DNA of 13,066 bases, taken from contig JADGJG010000748.1 in the NCBI GenBank assembly GCA_027596195.1, forward strand, positions 1 through 13,066, written 5' to 3'. Numbering within the stretch: position 1 is the stretch's first letter; every line of letters begins with the position of its first letter. The DNA is from Podochytrium sp. JEL0797. Taxonomy: Eukaryota; Chytridiomycota; Chytridiomycetes; Chytridiales; Chytriomycetaceae. Below the pieces are notes generated by a model, which worked only from the letters and a program-made list of their open reading frames with translations, was not told the DNA's origin and ran no database searches. A program made the position numbers and the translations under genes. Positions 1-10,125 of the stretch are shown here, piece by piece.

Positions 1-578
1 TTTTTTCAACCCCCTGGTCATAGTTTACACCTCTACAATTTGGATTTCCTCCTACATGCTATGCCCAATTGGTCCCCAGCCCCCCCCCCCCCCATCATTA
101 ATTATAAACAGCAATTGTAATCTGCTCAAGGAGCAAATTCTGATCAAGGACGGAGCGGTTCCCACTCGCCTCTTGCCTGCCGATTGGAAAAAAATCGAAA
201 TCGATTTCATTGCAATGGTCCCAAATGATACCCCACTTACTTTCGAACCTGTAAAGAGAGGTAAAGAACTTTGCGGCATCCCCAACCGTTTCAATGCAGG
301 CTTCAAAAGATGATGCCAATTCTTCTCGTTACCCAAAAAATATAATACGCAATCGACCCCGAACTCCACGTTAATTTTGTTTGTGTGTGCCAGTGAAGGC
401 GACCTCGTTTTTGCGGCTTGCAATTGGGGGGAGCAGCCACCCGCGTTTTCCGTGGGGATCTCCCAGCAAATTTTCCAATTTACTGGATCAACATTGCGAT
501 CAAACCGTCATTTGAACCCTTAACGACATTCACATTGGCGCGTGTGAAGGAATTAAACCCAAAAAAAATCGTCCTGCA
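1..578. other. Upstream intergenic region with PMC1 5' flank
   Basis: I find no recognisable gene here. The region is more AT-rich than the genes, with A/T tracts and a run of 14 C. Positions about 98-328 are open on the minus strand (73 codons, no ATG in frame) and 56-313 are open on the plus strand (85 codons from an ATG that precedes the C run). Neither translation resembles a family I know, and the two overlap in antisense, so at most one could be real. The last 150 or so bases, ending in an A-rich stretch just before 579, should hold the promoter and 5' leader of the Ca2+-ATPase. I see no clear TATA box or calcineurin-type element. Confidence 0.5.
80..93. repeat. Poly-C homopolymer (14 bases)
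   Basis: An uninterrupted run of 14 C lies in the intergenic region. Such runs are prone to slippage and to sequencing error, so the length may be inexact. Confidence 0.9.
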
Positions 579-3500
579 ATGACTCCGCCATCGGAGGGTA
601 CCAGCTCGAACCTCCTCGTTCCCGCCGCGACCCCCGCCAACAAATCGCGCACCAACTCGTTCGTTTCCGACGCAGCGTCCAACAACACGTTTGGATCGTG
701 GCTCCACTCGGATCATATGGCTCCCAAGAAGAGCGAGGATATTCCCTTGTCACCTGTCGGCCCTGGATCCACGCTTGCGATTCCTGAAGTAGAGGTGTGT
801 GTGTGTGAGGGTTGCTGGTGGCTGGACCATTGATTTACCCAATACTTTTGATTAGCGCACGGCGACGTCACACTCGGAGGTGTCAGGCGTGTCTGCCATG
901 ACGGCGCTCTCGCTTTCATCCAAGTCGCGTCTTGTTGACGGTGAAAGTGGAGACAATGCGGGCCGCGGTCTCGCTCCGTCAACTTCGTCGGATATGTTTG
1001 GAATCACGTCCGAGGATATCCACTTGATGCTGGACGCCAAATCTCTTGAACACCTTTCCGAAAAAGGCGGCGTCTTGGGCGTCGTTCGTCGCTTGCGGTC
1101 TAACGCAACCGATGGTCTCAGCGAGCAACGCGACACTCAAAAACTCTCTTGGCAGGCGTGCTCGCAACGCGAGGAGGTCCTGACGCGGAAGAACCAGCTG
1201 CCGCATCTTGGCAAAACCATGTCCATTACCATCGACCCACCGCAGTATCCCGGCTCGGATTCTTCTGCCGCGGTCTCCATCTTTGTGGGCCAAGAGACCG
1301 AAGGAATTACTCCGAATGTGTCCTCTGACTCGATCCGTGAGTCCAAGGGCCAGTCCATTCCTCTGGAACACGCCGTTGCCACCCACCCACCCGTGCAAAC
1401 GGATTCGAACGGACCCTTCTATGCGCGTAAGCAAGCGTTTGGAGACAACGTGATGCCCACTGCCAAGCTCTTGACTCTGTGGGACTTTGCGAAAGAGGCC
1501 TTGAAGGACAAGACGTTGATTGTGTTGATTATTGCGGCGTTTGCGGAGGTGGCGATTGGAATTTACAAGACGGCGTTCGCGAGCGTCAAGGATCCGCTTG
1601 GGTTTGTGGATGGAATGGCCATTATTTTTGCAGGTGAGGGTTGTTTTTGAGTGTTGGTGTTTTAGGAATCGATTATTTATCCCACCCTCACGAACAGTGA
1701 TCGTGATTGTCTTGATTTCGTCCGTCAACGACTACCGCAAACAAGCCCAATTCCACGCACTCAGCGACTTTTCCCTCTCCCTGTCCAAAGTCCAAGTCAT
1801 CCGCAACGGCGTCAACCTCCAAATCAAAACCTCGGAACTCCTCGTCGGAGACATTTGCAACATCCAAGCCGGAGACGTGGTACCCGCCGATGGTCTCCTC
1901 CTCAGCGGCTTCAACATCTCGGCCGATGAATCCTCCATGACGGGTGAATCCGTTGCACTCAACAAGGACACGACCAACGACCCGTTCCTCATTTCTGGCA
2001 CCAAACTCATCAACGGAGTTGGTAAAATGGTTGTCGTTGCTACCGGCCTGCAGTCCATGAACGGTCGGTTGCTCGCGGCCCTCGACTCTGCGGAAGAAGA
2101 AGCAACCCCACTCCAAGTCAAACTCGGTGGACTCGCGGACCGGATTGCCAAACTCGGAACCTTCATTGCCCTCGGCATGTTTGTTGTGCTCGTGATTGTG
2201 TATGTGATTTTCCATTCGAGCGGTACCTATTCCACCGTCGCGATCGTCAACGACATCATCAATCTCGTTATCATCGCCGTCACGTTGATCGTTGTGGCTG
2301 TTCCGGAGGGACTCCCGCTTGCTGTCACCATCGCCCTTGCTCATGCGACGCTCAAGATGCTCAAGGACAATAACCTTGTGCGACACCTCCGTGCGTGTGA
2401 GACGATGGGAAACGCGACCACCATTTGTTCCGACAAGACGGGCACGCTCACGCAGAACCGGATGCAGGTTGTGGTTGGGGTTGTGGCGTGTCGGCCGTTT
2501 GGGGTTGAGAGTTTGAGTTCAAAGAGTCGGCAGGAGGACGCGCTGCACCGCCGTTTCACGCAGTTTGAGGAGGAGGTGTCGGGAGGGCCGGTTGAAACTG
2601 GCGGTGATTCTTCCTCGTTTGCGGGGATTCCTAGAATTGTGTTGGATCACATTGCGCGTGGGATCAATGTGAACACGACGGCGGAGGAGGTGGAGGTGGA
2701 GGATAGTTCTGATGCGGATGCGGCGGCACCTGAACGCGGACACTCGTCTTCTCGCACGCTCAAAGTTGTGAAGCCAAGCACGATCGAGTTTATTGGATCC
2801 AAGACGGAGATTGCGTTGTTGGAGTTTACAAAGCTCAAGATGGGGAAGGAGTATGCCAAGGACCGCACGTCGACGGAATTGGTGGAGGTGATTCCGTTCT
2901 CGTCGGACCGGAAGCGCATGAGCACGGTGGTCAAGATTGCGCAGGTGGAACGCACGGGAGACTTGGAGGCTGTAATGTTTGGAAAGGGGGCGAACGCGGA
3001 AACGAGTTGGCTGTTTTGTAAAGGAGCCGCGGAGCTGGTGGTCAAGTTGTGTGATCAATATGTCACTGCGGAGGGCAAGGTGAGGATATACTTTCTCTCA
3101 CTGGATTTAGCCATTTCTAATATGTGTCTTTTTTATACAAGGTTGTTCCTCTGACGCCCAAAATCCGCGCTGACTTTGAATCCCAAATCGAATCCATGGC
3201 CACATGCGCGTTGCGAACCATCTGTGTTGCCTTCAAACCCGCCACCACGCGCTCGTCCACGACCTCATCAGACTCAACCCCCTCCTCTGACGACGACACG
3301 GGCCTCATCCTCGCCGGAATCGTTGGTATCCGCGACCCCATCCGCCCAGAAGTCCCTGCCGCCGTGGCTGACTGTCAACGCGCGGGAGTCATCGTGCGTA
3401 TGGTCACGGGTGACAACATGACCACGGCGCGTTCGATTGCCAAGATTGCGGGCATCTTGCCGGACTTGGATGACGAGATTGACGAGTATGCTGTGATGGA

Positions 3501-4663
3501 TGGACCCACGTTCCGCAAGTTGTCTCCCGAGATGATGGATGTGGTGCTTCCGAAGCTGAAGGTGCTGGCGCGTAGTTCGCCGTTGGATAAGCAGATTTTG
3601 GTCAACAATTTGAAGCGGTTGGGTGCGTATTTTTGTTCTCCCTTTCGATTTCCCCTTCATGGATTCTTCATTGACGTGTCCATTTTTTTTGCATGCAGGT
3701 GAAACTGTGGCCGTCACTGGAGACGGTACCAACGACGCGCCCGCCCTCAAATCCGCCGACGTTGGTTTCTCCATGGGAATCGCGGGAACCGAAATGGCCA
3801 AAGAAGCCTCCGACATTATCCTCCTCGACGACAACTTTGCCTCCCTCTCCAAAGCCATCATCTGGGGCCGCTCCGTCTACGACTCTGTGCGCAAGTTCCT
3901 GCAGTTCCAACTCACCGTCAACATCGTGGCCGTCGTGCTCACTGTCGTGTCGAGTTTCTTGACGGCTTTGCTTTCCGAGACCAAAACCCCGGTTTCGGCG
4001 CTCACGGCTGTGCAGTTGCTTTGGGTGAATTTGATTATGGACACGTTTGCGGCGCTGGCTTTGGCGACGGATCCACCTACCCCGGAGCTCTTGAACCGTG
4101 CTCCTGCGCGCAAATCGGACCCGTTGATTTCGTATGACATGTGGAAGATGATTTCGTGTCAGAGTGTGTTCCAGATTGTTGTGTGCTTGACGTTGTATTG
4201 TGTCAAGATGCATTGGGTGAATGGGCAGATGGATGTGATTGTGGAGCTTGGAGGTGGTGTGGAAAAGTTGACGGACAGTTATGAGTTGATGGGGACGATT
4301 GTGTTCAACACGTTTGTGTTTTGTCAGTTGTTCAATGAGCTCAATTGTCGTATTATTGGACGAGGTAATGTGTTGTACATGTTCTTTTTCGTGTGTGTGT
4401 AAACTAACTCCCCACCCTCTTCTCCCATGGAAACAGAACTCAACATTTTCAAAAACCTTTCGAAAAACCATCTCTTCTCAATCATCGTGGGAGGCTCCAT
4501 TATTGTGCAAGTGATGATTGTCGAGTTTGCTGGACCCGTGTTCAAGACGGTGCCCTTGGGCGTGGAGGATTGGTTGCTCTGTGTGGGGGTGGCGGCGTGT
4601 TCGATTCCGTTGGGTGTGTTGGTGCGAGTTACTCCCGATTGGGGAAAGAAGGAGGGGAAGTAG
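579..4663 (+). CDS. PMC1: P-type Ca2+-ATPase, PMC1/PMCA type (P2B)
   Basis: ATP-driven Ca2+ pump that in fungi moves cytosolic Ca2+ into the vacuole. Model: exons 579-794, 856-1633, 1698-3079, 3142-3622, 3699-4364 and 4437-4663, giving 1249 aa; introns are 61, 64, 62, 76 and 72 bp, all GT-AG and phase-consistent. Motifs in order: an N-terminal fungal PMC1-like segment at about 118-150 (FGITSEDIHLML); M1 from about residue 290; the actuator TGES at 413-416; PEGL at 534-537 in M4; the phosphorylation site DKTGT with Asp577; KGAAE at 773-777 in the nucleotide-binding domain; TGDGTND at 959-965; VNLIMDT in M6; then M7-M10. The protein ends soon after M10 (PDWGKKEGK), so the long C-terminal calmodulin-binding tail of animal PMCAs is absent. 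The cytosolic N-terminal tail of about 290 residues is long and Ser/Thr-rich. The ATG at 579 is the first that fits exon 1. Family assignment is secure; vacuolar location is by family. Confidence 0.95.
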
Positions 4664-4841
4664 TTGTTTTGTTGGTGAAGAAGTTCCTTTTGTTTTTGTT
4701 TCATTTTTTAGAAAGAAAAAAATTGTATTTTCCTTTGTTTTAACTAGAATTTTAGTTTATCCATTGGAATGGAGGTTTCCTTTCCTTCTGCGTTAGTTTA
4801 TCGCGTTCTCGCAAAAATTAAAAAAGAAAAATGTTCCAAAA
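4664..4841. other. Convergent 3' intergenic region
   Basis: This 178-bp gap separates the stop of the Ca2+-ATPase (plus strand) from the stop of the carotenoid gene (minus strand). It is T-rich then A-rich on the plus strand, as expected for two facing 3' UTRs with polyadenylation signals, but no AATAAA is present. The two 3' UTRs probably overlap in antisense. Confidence 0.6.
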
Positions 4842-7093
4842 TCAAAGATATAACCCCGACAACAAAATCGCGACCTTTTCACCCCTCGGAACCACTGCAC
4901 GACGCGGATACTCACGCGACGCAACCACCACATCCCCAATCCTCGTGTACATTTTCAACGCAGCCTTTACGGCCGGACGATGCGCTTGAGGCAAGTCCTC
5001 GATCCCCACCAACGCGGTTTCACAAAACGGTTGCGCCAACGCCACGAGTCTTGTGGAATGCAGTCTCAGAGTGTCTGGGTGGGTGGTTGGGGACGCAATG
5101 AACTGTTGGCGAAAGGTTTCGACCGAGGTTGAGTCCGCATTGACACGTCCATCCACCTTGACAACAACGCGTTTCCGTTGACGAGCAGCGACACCGGCTC
5201 CCTCCACCTCTCTCTTCTTGATCTCCTCCGCAAACCAACACGTCGGAATATACACCCTCCCCAACTCACACGCATCCGTCACCAAATCCCTCGCGATATT
5301 CGTCACTTGCAAAGCAACCCCCATATCCCTCGCACGTCTCACCGTCTCCCCCTTCGGGCACAGATACTCCAATGGCCGATTCACAACATCCACAGCCCCT
5401 ATCAAACGACTCTCGGCGTCATGTCGAAACATCAAGTACACACACGCTTCACCCACTGAACTCGCGACACAAGCGGAATAGGCCAACAAATCTTGCTCCG
5501 TGTCGATTCTCTTGCCCTCCAAATCCCACTGATACCCGCTCAAGAGCTCGACAATGCAATGATGCGGAACACTGCGAGGAATCCGTTGCGAAAACAGTCT
5601 CAACACACTCTCAAACACGTCGTATCCACTCGTTCCAGCTTCAAGATGTTCCACCAGCCCTGTACAAATCACGCGCGTCAATCGGTCCACCTCGTTGGTT
5701 CTTTTCACTCCGTTCTCCCAATAACACGTGTCCAAAAACTCCCTTATGAGCTTAAAACACGCGCGTTTCCATTCATGCACCCCTTTGGACCCCGAATCCA
5801 ACAAATCTGCCACATCGTCGCTCACGCGACAGAACCCGTACAACGCAATCACGTCTTCACGCAGCGGTTGAGGGTACAACCTGCTCGCTAGGCTGAACGT
5901 CTTGCTGTGTTGGCTCAACAGAGATTGCAAGTTGCGTAGGTCTTGAATGGTTTGAGGAGACACGTGAGAGTCTGGAAGGAGGAAGGTGCAGTGGATCCAG
6001 AGCTGGATTTCGTCTTGAAGTGTCCATGGGGTGGTCGGGGTGCTGGGGAGGGGTGGCAGGAGGCTGAATACGCCGCTGTGTCCGTTTCTTCCACCGACGC
6101 GAGACTCTGTCAGTCTCACAATCGCAAACGTGCGGTCCATGGCGAGGAGTCCGAATACGATCATGCAGTTCACGAGGAGGAAAAACAGGGCTTCTTCGAG
6201 GGGAAGAAACGGGGTGATCATGATTCCTGTTGTTCCTGTTGGGCTGATTTGCCAGACACCTTGGCTGATGGCTGTGTGGTCCACCAACCAGAGGAACGAG
6301 GTCGAAGTGGTGAGGGTGAGGAGAACGGAGCGGCGGAGGGACCAGATGAAAGGACCGGCGACCCACTGTTTTGATTTCGAATAATAAGAAAAAATCGCGT
6401 TTTGAGCTTGCACCTTACCCATTGCAACGCGAGCACGGGTCCCGTCCACGCCAACAGCGCTGCCAAATAAAAGCTTTTGGTACCAGGAATGACATATTGG
6501 AAAGATGTTGATGCCACAATAAGAAACGCGGCGACCGGAATGTATCGAATCAGAAAGCCCGAGGGCTGATGGATGTGAAGCGCGTGCAAGCTCCATGGAA
6601 GAACGAGAACACAAATGAGGCAGGTAATGACGGTTTGGATAACAAAGAAGGCATATTCTTCAACCTGTGTTGGATTGGGGGAAGCATGAGAAACACGCAA
6701 GGAAGTCCGCTCTCGTTTATCCCAATCAGAGAAACTCAACTGGCACATATCCAATGACGCCTAGCACTTTGTCAGGAGCATAAGTCCATGCGCCCATTGC
6801 CTGTCAATAAATTCAGTTGGTCGAGCCTTTTTTTGGACTCACACGGCACTCACCACGATATAGTTGTCCCAAGCAGTTGTATATAGCACCGCAATGGTGC
6901 ACAGCGTGGCCATTTTGCACGCATCGAGCCGGGTAAAGAAGGGACGGGTGAGCAGCGCGAGGGCGATAATCAGCGGGAGGGTGTAGTAGCAGTGCACCCC
7001 AAAATACGTGAGGGAACCGGGATCCGATGAGGCGTTCCTGGCGGGGTGGGTGGTTTGTTAATATCGCTCCAGGGAAGCGAAGTGTTCTCACAT
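4842..7093 (-). CDS. carRA: Bifunctional lycopene cyclase/phytoene synthase
   Basis: Fungal fused enzyme for the first committed step of carotenoid synthesis (two geranylgeranyl diphosphates to phytoene) and the cyclisation of lycopene to beta-carotene. Model on the minus strand: 7093-7092, 7037-6854, 6800-6741, 6664-6419 and 6365-4842, giving 671 aa, about the length of CrtYB/CarRA proteins. The N-terminal cyclase domain is a membrane protein with two related units: WDNYIV at about 57-62, GYVP before V83-E84-E85-Y86, and a second unit with PLEE at 219-222. The C-terminal synthase domain (from about 300) has both Asp-rich motifs: DDVAD at 347-351 and ARDLVTD at 522-528, followed by GRVYIP. 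Catalytic residues look intact. Introns are 54, 53, 76 and 53 bp. The 5' end is the weak point: a TAA lies in frame before the first conserved residues with no ATG between, so a 5' intron is required, and the best junction forms the ATG from AT plus G. Symbol carRA (also crtYB or al-2). Confidence 0.93.
7038..7091 (-). other. Intron splitting the carRA start codon (AT|G)
   Basis: On the minus strand a GTGAGA donor at 7091-7086 and a CCAG acceptor ending at 7038 enclose 54 bp, matching the 53-bp introns elsewhere in this gene. A TTAAC branch-point-like motif lies about 20 bases before the acceptor. Splicing joins AT (7093-7092) to G (7037), making an ATG in frame with Asn-Ala-Ser-Ser and then the conserved LTYFGVHCYYTLPL. 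Unspliced, the same place reads ATG TGA. An alternative is an ATG at 7184-7182 with a weaker GTGTTG donor, which would overlap the neighbouring gene's coding start. Confidence 0.6.
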
Positions 7094-7187
7094 ATTTATT
7101 ATTATTTGAATTTGACAGCCGAGGTGCTGCGGAATTTCGCGATGCTTGGCGCGGAAAAAAAGGTTCTCAACACGTGGACCGCATTTG
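7094..7187. promoter_or_regulatory. Short bidirectional promoter, carRA / GH36
   Basis: The first coding base of the carotenoid gene (7093, leftward) and the ATG of the GH36 gene (7188, rightward) are about 94 bp apart. The carRA-proximal end is AT-rich (TTATTATTATT at about 7097-7107), the GH36-proximal end GC-richer. Promoters and both 5' leaders must fit here or overlap the opposite gene. I see no defined light-response or other operator. Confidence 0.5.
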
Positions 7188-9946
7188 ATGGATCTACCGG
7201 CACCTCACCACTGGACATTCGCTGTGGAACCACCTCTGGGCAAGATCCACACGGCCCTAGCTGGCAGCAGCTTTGTGGTGCGAGTGGCCCTGGTGGTGGA
7301 CCAGACTGTATTCTCGCGCAACGACCTCACCGTGGAACTGTGGACCAACCACAGCCCTACACCAATGCCAGGAGAGTGGCATGCTGTGCCAATGCATTCG
7401 GCAGCAGGACGGGACTCCGATTCCCCAGGCGCCATTCCAGTGCTGTTCTCGGCAACCTTGCGGATTCCCCTGGACAACTCGTCCTTCGAGTATACTCTCC
7501 GCCTGGTCGCATTCTCCAACGAACTGGTACATTTTAAGGAACCCCACCATGTCGCTGCCGTGAACGTCGTTGGTGGCACCCCCAAGCTTCCGAAACCAAG
7601 CATCCTCGCCTGGCTCAACACTCATCCTCACCAGAACGCGAAAGTGCAAGTCGAGAATACCTTCGAAACCTCTCCCACCTTGGACTCCCTCTTCAAAATT
7701 CTCAATCCCAGCGTGTCGCTCGAAACGATTCTCACGGACCAACACCCAACAATTACCGTCGCTGGTTCCATCAACTCCTCTTCTCTCGAAAATGTGTTGC
7801 TTCAACTGAATCCGGCGAGTCCTACCACTTTCACTCTCGAACGAAGGAACCAACATTGGCTGCAACCAGGCCACGGCCGCTCCGGGTGGCCCGACTCGTC
7901 ACTTTCAACCGAAGTCTCTCTCGCAGGCTGGAGCATTCAACCTCTCCTTCTCGATTCCAACGACAAATCGCGTCCCTTGTTCGTTATTCTGTTGCCGACC
8001 CCGCCACACGTTCTCCAATGCAAACCCAACGGCCAGTTCGCGATTGTTCCGACGTTCAGTGCACATTTGTGGCCTCACGAGTACAAGCTGAATCCCGTTC
8101 GTGCTTTCGTGGCTGTTTCGACGGATCCTGTGGAAGCTGTTCGGTTCTTGATTGGATGGATTCGCAAGACGGTTCCAGCTCCCGGATCTGGGGTTCATGA
8201 AAACGGTCTGAATGTCGATTTGGGTGGGGGAATGGATTTGAGTCGGGAGAACGCGTCAGGCTCTGTGAGGGAGGAGGAGGAGCATGTGCCCGCCAAAGAC
8301 CCAAGTTCAATTGTGAATGACTTCAAAACAGAGGCCTCATTATCTAATTCCAAGTTTTACGATTATCTGGGGTGGTGTACGTGGAATTCGTTTTACCGCA
8401 ACGTTTCTGAGTCGGGAATCGTGGCTGGGCTCGAGGAGTTCAACCACCACGGCATTCCGGTTCGGTGGCTTCTTGTTGACGACGGGTGGCAGAATGTGGA
8501 TTCGGAGTTGAAGTTGGAGTCGTTTGGATTGGTGATTTTTCCCCCCTCTCTTTTCATTCTTGTTTTTGAATTCTAAAATTCAAATAGAACGACAAATTTC
8601 CAACCGGTCTTCCTCTCTTCCACTCCCTCAAAAACCACTACAATCTCACCCACATTGCTGTCTGGCACACCCTCATTGGCTATTGGAACGGCATCGCCCC
8701 CTCGAGCCCTCTCGGCGCCAAATATCCACTCCGCCAAATCACACGCACGAACGGATCCAGCATCCACGTGATTGACCCTTCTGCGTATGCGCAGTACTAC
8801 GCCGACTTTCACAAACAGCTCACGGATGCTGGAATCGATTTTTTCAAAGTCGATGATCAAAGCGCGTTTGAAGCGAGTCGGGATGAAAACGCGCCGGGGG
8901 AAGTGTTGCGGGTTGCGCAAGGGGTTGTTTTGAAGGAGAATGAGAAGGGGAGGCATGTGGTTTGGTGCATGGGGCATAATGTGGAGGTGTTTTACCAGGT
9001 GTTGTTGTTTGGGGATGGGGTGAGGGATGATGGGGTTAAGAGGTCGATGCGGAGTTCGGATGATTTCTTCCCTGGTAATTTACTCATATTTTCGTGAACG
9101 CGTTCATTTTTTTTCTGATTTGTTCAAACAGACGACCCCGATTCGCATACATGGCACATCTTGTCGAACGCCTTCAACTCTCTCCTTATTTCGAACCTGT
9201 CCCCACACTCGACTCTCATGGACTGGGACATGTTCCAATCCTCACACGCGTACTCCCAATTTCACGCCATCGCGCGTGCGCTCTCCAACGGACCCGTGTA
9301 CCTCAGCGACGCGATGGGACGACACGATGAAGCGGTGGTTGCGCCGTTGGTTGTGTCGAATGGGAGGGTCGTGCGTGTGGATGGGGGGGAGACGTGTTTG
9401 CCCGTTTCCAAGTGTCTGTTGAAGGATTTGAGGGGGGGAGAAGGGTTGTTGTTTGTGGAAGCGGATGCGGGGGGAAGTGGGTGTGCAGTTGTTGGGGTGT
9501 TTAATTGCGCGAGGGGAGGGGTGAAGCAGCCTGTGGTGGATATGTTGGGGGTTGTGGGGGAGTTGAGGGGGGGGATGAGGAGGCGGAATTCGGGGATGCT
9601 ATGTGTGAGGTCTTTTCGGACGGGGAAGGTGGAGGTGGTTGGGGATGAGGAGTCTGCGAGGGTTGTGTGTGTATTGGGGGAGGGGGAGGCGGATGTGGTG
9701 ACGGTTTGTCCTATGTGGAAGAGTGGGGGTGGGGTTTTGGTGGGGTGTGTGGGGATCGTGGATAAGTATTATGGGGCGGCTGGGGTGCAGGGGGTGGAGT
9801 TTGAGGATACGAGGGAAGGAGGGGTGAAAGTGAGGTTGGATGCCAAGTTTGAAGGGAAATATGGGTTTGTGGTAACGGGAGGGAATGGAGAGGTTGAGAT
9901 TCATGTTGTGGATTGTGGGGAAGGAGTCAAGAAGTGGTATTTGTGA
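7188..9946 (+). CDS. GH36 raffinose synthase / alpha-galactosidase-like enzyme
   Basis: Glycoside hydrolase family 36 member of the raffinose-synthase/seed-imbibition (SIP) branch, acting on or transferring alpha-galactosyl groups; the exact substrate cannot be read from sequence. Model: exons 7188-8531, 8588-9074 and 9132-9946 (introns 56 and 57 bp), giving 881 aa. Visible signatures: LGWCTWNSFY from residue 394, DDGWQ at 431-435, KVDDQ at 535-539 with Asp537 as the likely nucleophile, SSDDFFPDDPDSHT spanning the second intron with Asp606/607 at the acid/base region, DWDMF at 641-645, and GPVYLSD further on. Residues 1 to about 350 should be the N-terminal beta-rich domain and the last 200 or so the C-terminal beta domain. 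No signal peptide is apparent, so the enzyme is probably cytosolic. The start is uncertain: ATG 7188 is the first in frame after a TGA at 7113, and its context is weak (T at -3). An upstream exon is possible, because 7118 follows a GACAG acceptor-like site. Confidence 0.9.
9547..9574 (+). other. G-quadruplex-capable G-run cluster inside the GH36 coding region
   Basis: Runs of 5, 5 and 8 G are separated by 4- and 6-base loops on the coding strand. The last run can supply two of the four required G tracts. It sits in a broader very G-rich stretch from about 9420 to 9800 where most codons end in G. Whether it folds in the mRNA or the non-template strand is unknown. Confidence 0.5.
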
Positions 9947-10125
9947 GCTGGTGAGGGGATCTTTTGAAGTGCTATGAATATGAATTAAATGTCAGAACTA
10001 TCATGGATTCTTTCGCGGACAAAGGAACATGAGTTTCACACATCAAAAGCAAGCACGCAATCATGAAATTGGAATCGCACGCTTGCGACAAAAAAAGTTG
10101 ACAAATAGTTGAGGTTGCAATCAAT
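9947..10125. other. Intergenic region, GH36 3' end to CFAP418 promoter
   Basis: A 179-bp AT-rich gap. It should hold the 3' UTR of the GH36 gene and the promoter and leader of the next gene. Nothing specific is recognisable. Confidence 0.5.

Noticed and set aside
3668..4471. 267-codon open frame on the minus strand (similarly 1688-2386 and 2519-3058)
   Set aside because: These lie opposite conserved Ca2+-ATPase exons and give His/Arg/Gly-rich translations typical of antisense reading.
5372..5891. Plus-strand ORFs inside the carotenoid gene
   Set aside because: The minus strand here encodes the phytoene synthase domain with both Asp-rich motifs; the plus-strand products show no recognisable motif.
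7182..7184. Alternative carRA start ATG on the minus strand
   Set aside because: It needs a weaker GTGTTG donor and a longer intron of about 135 bp, and would sit 3 bp from the GH36 start. It is kept only as an alternative.
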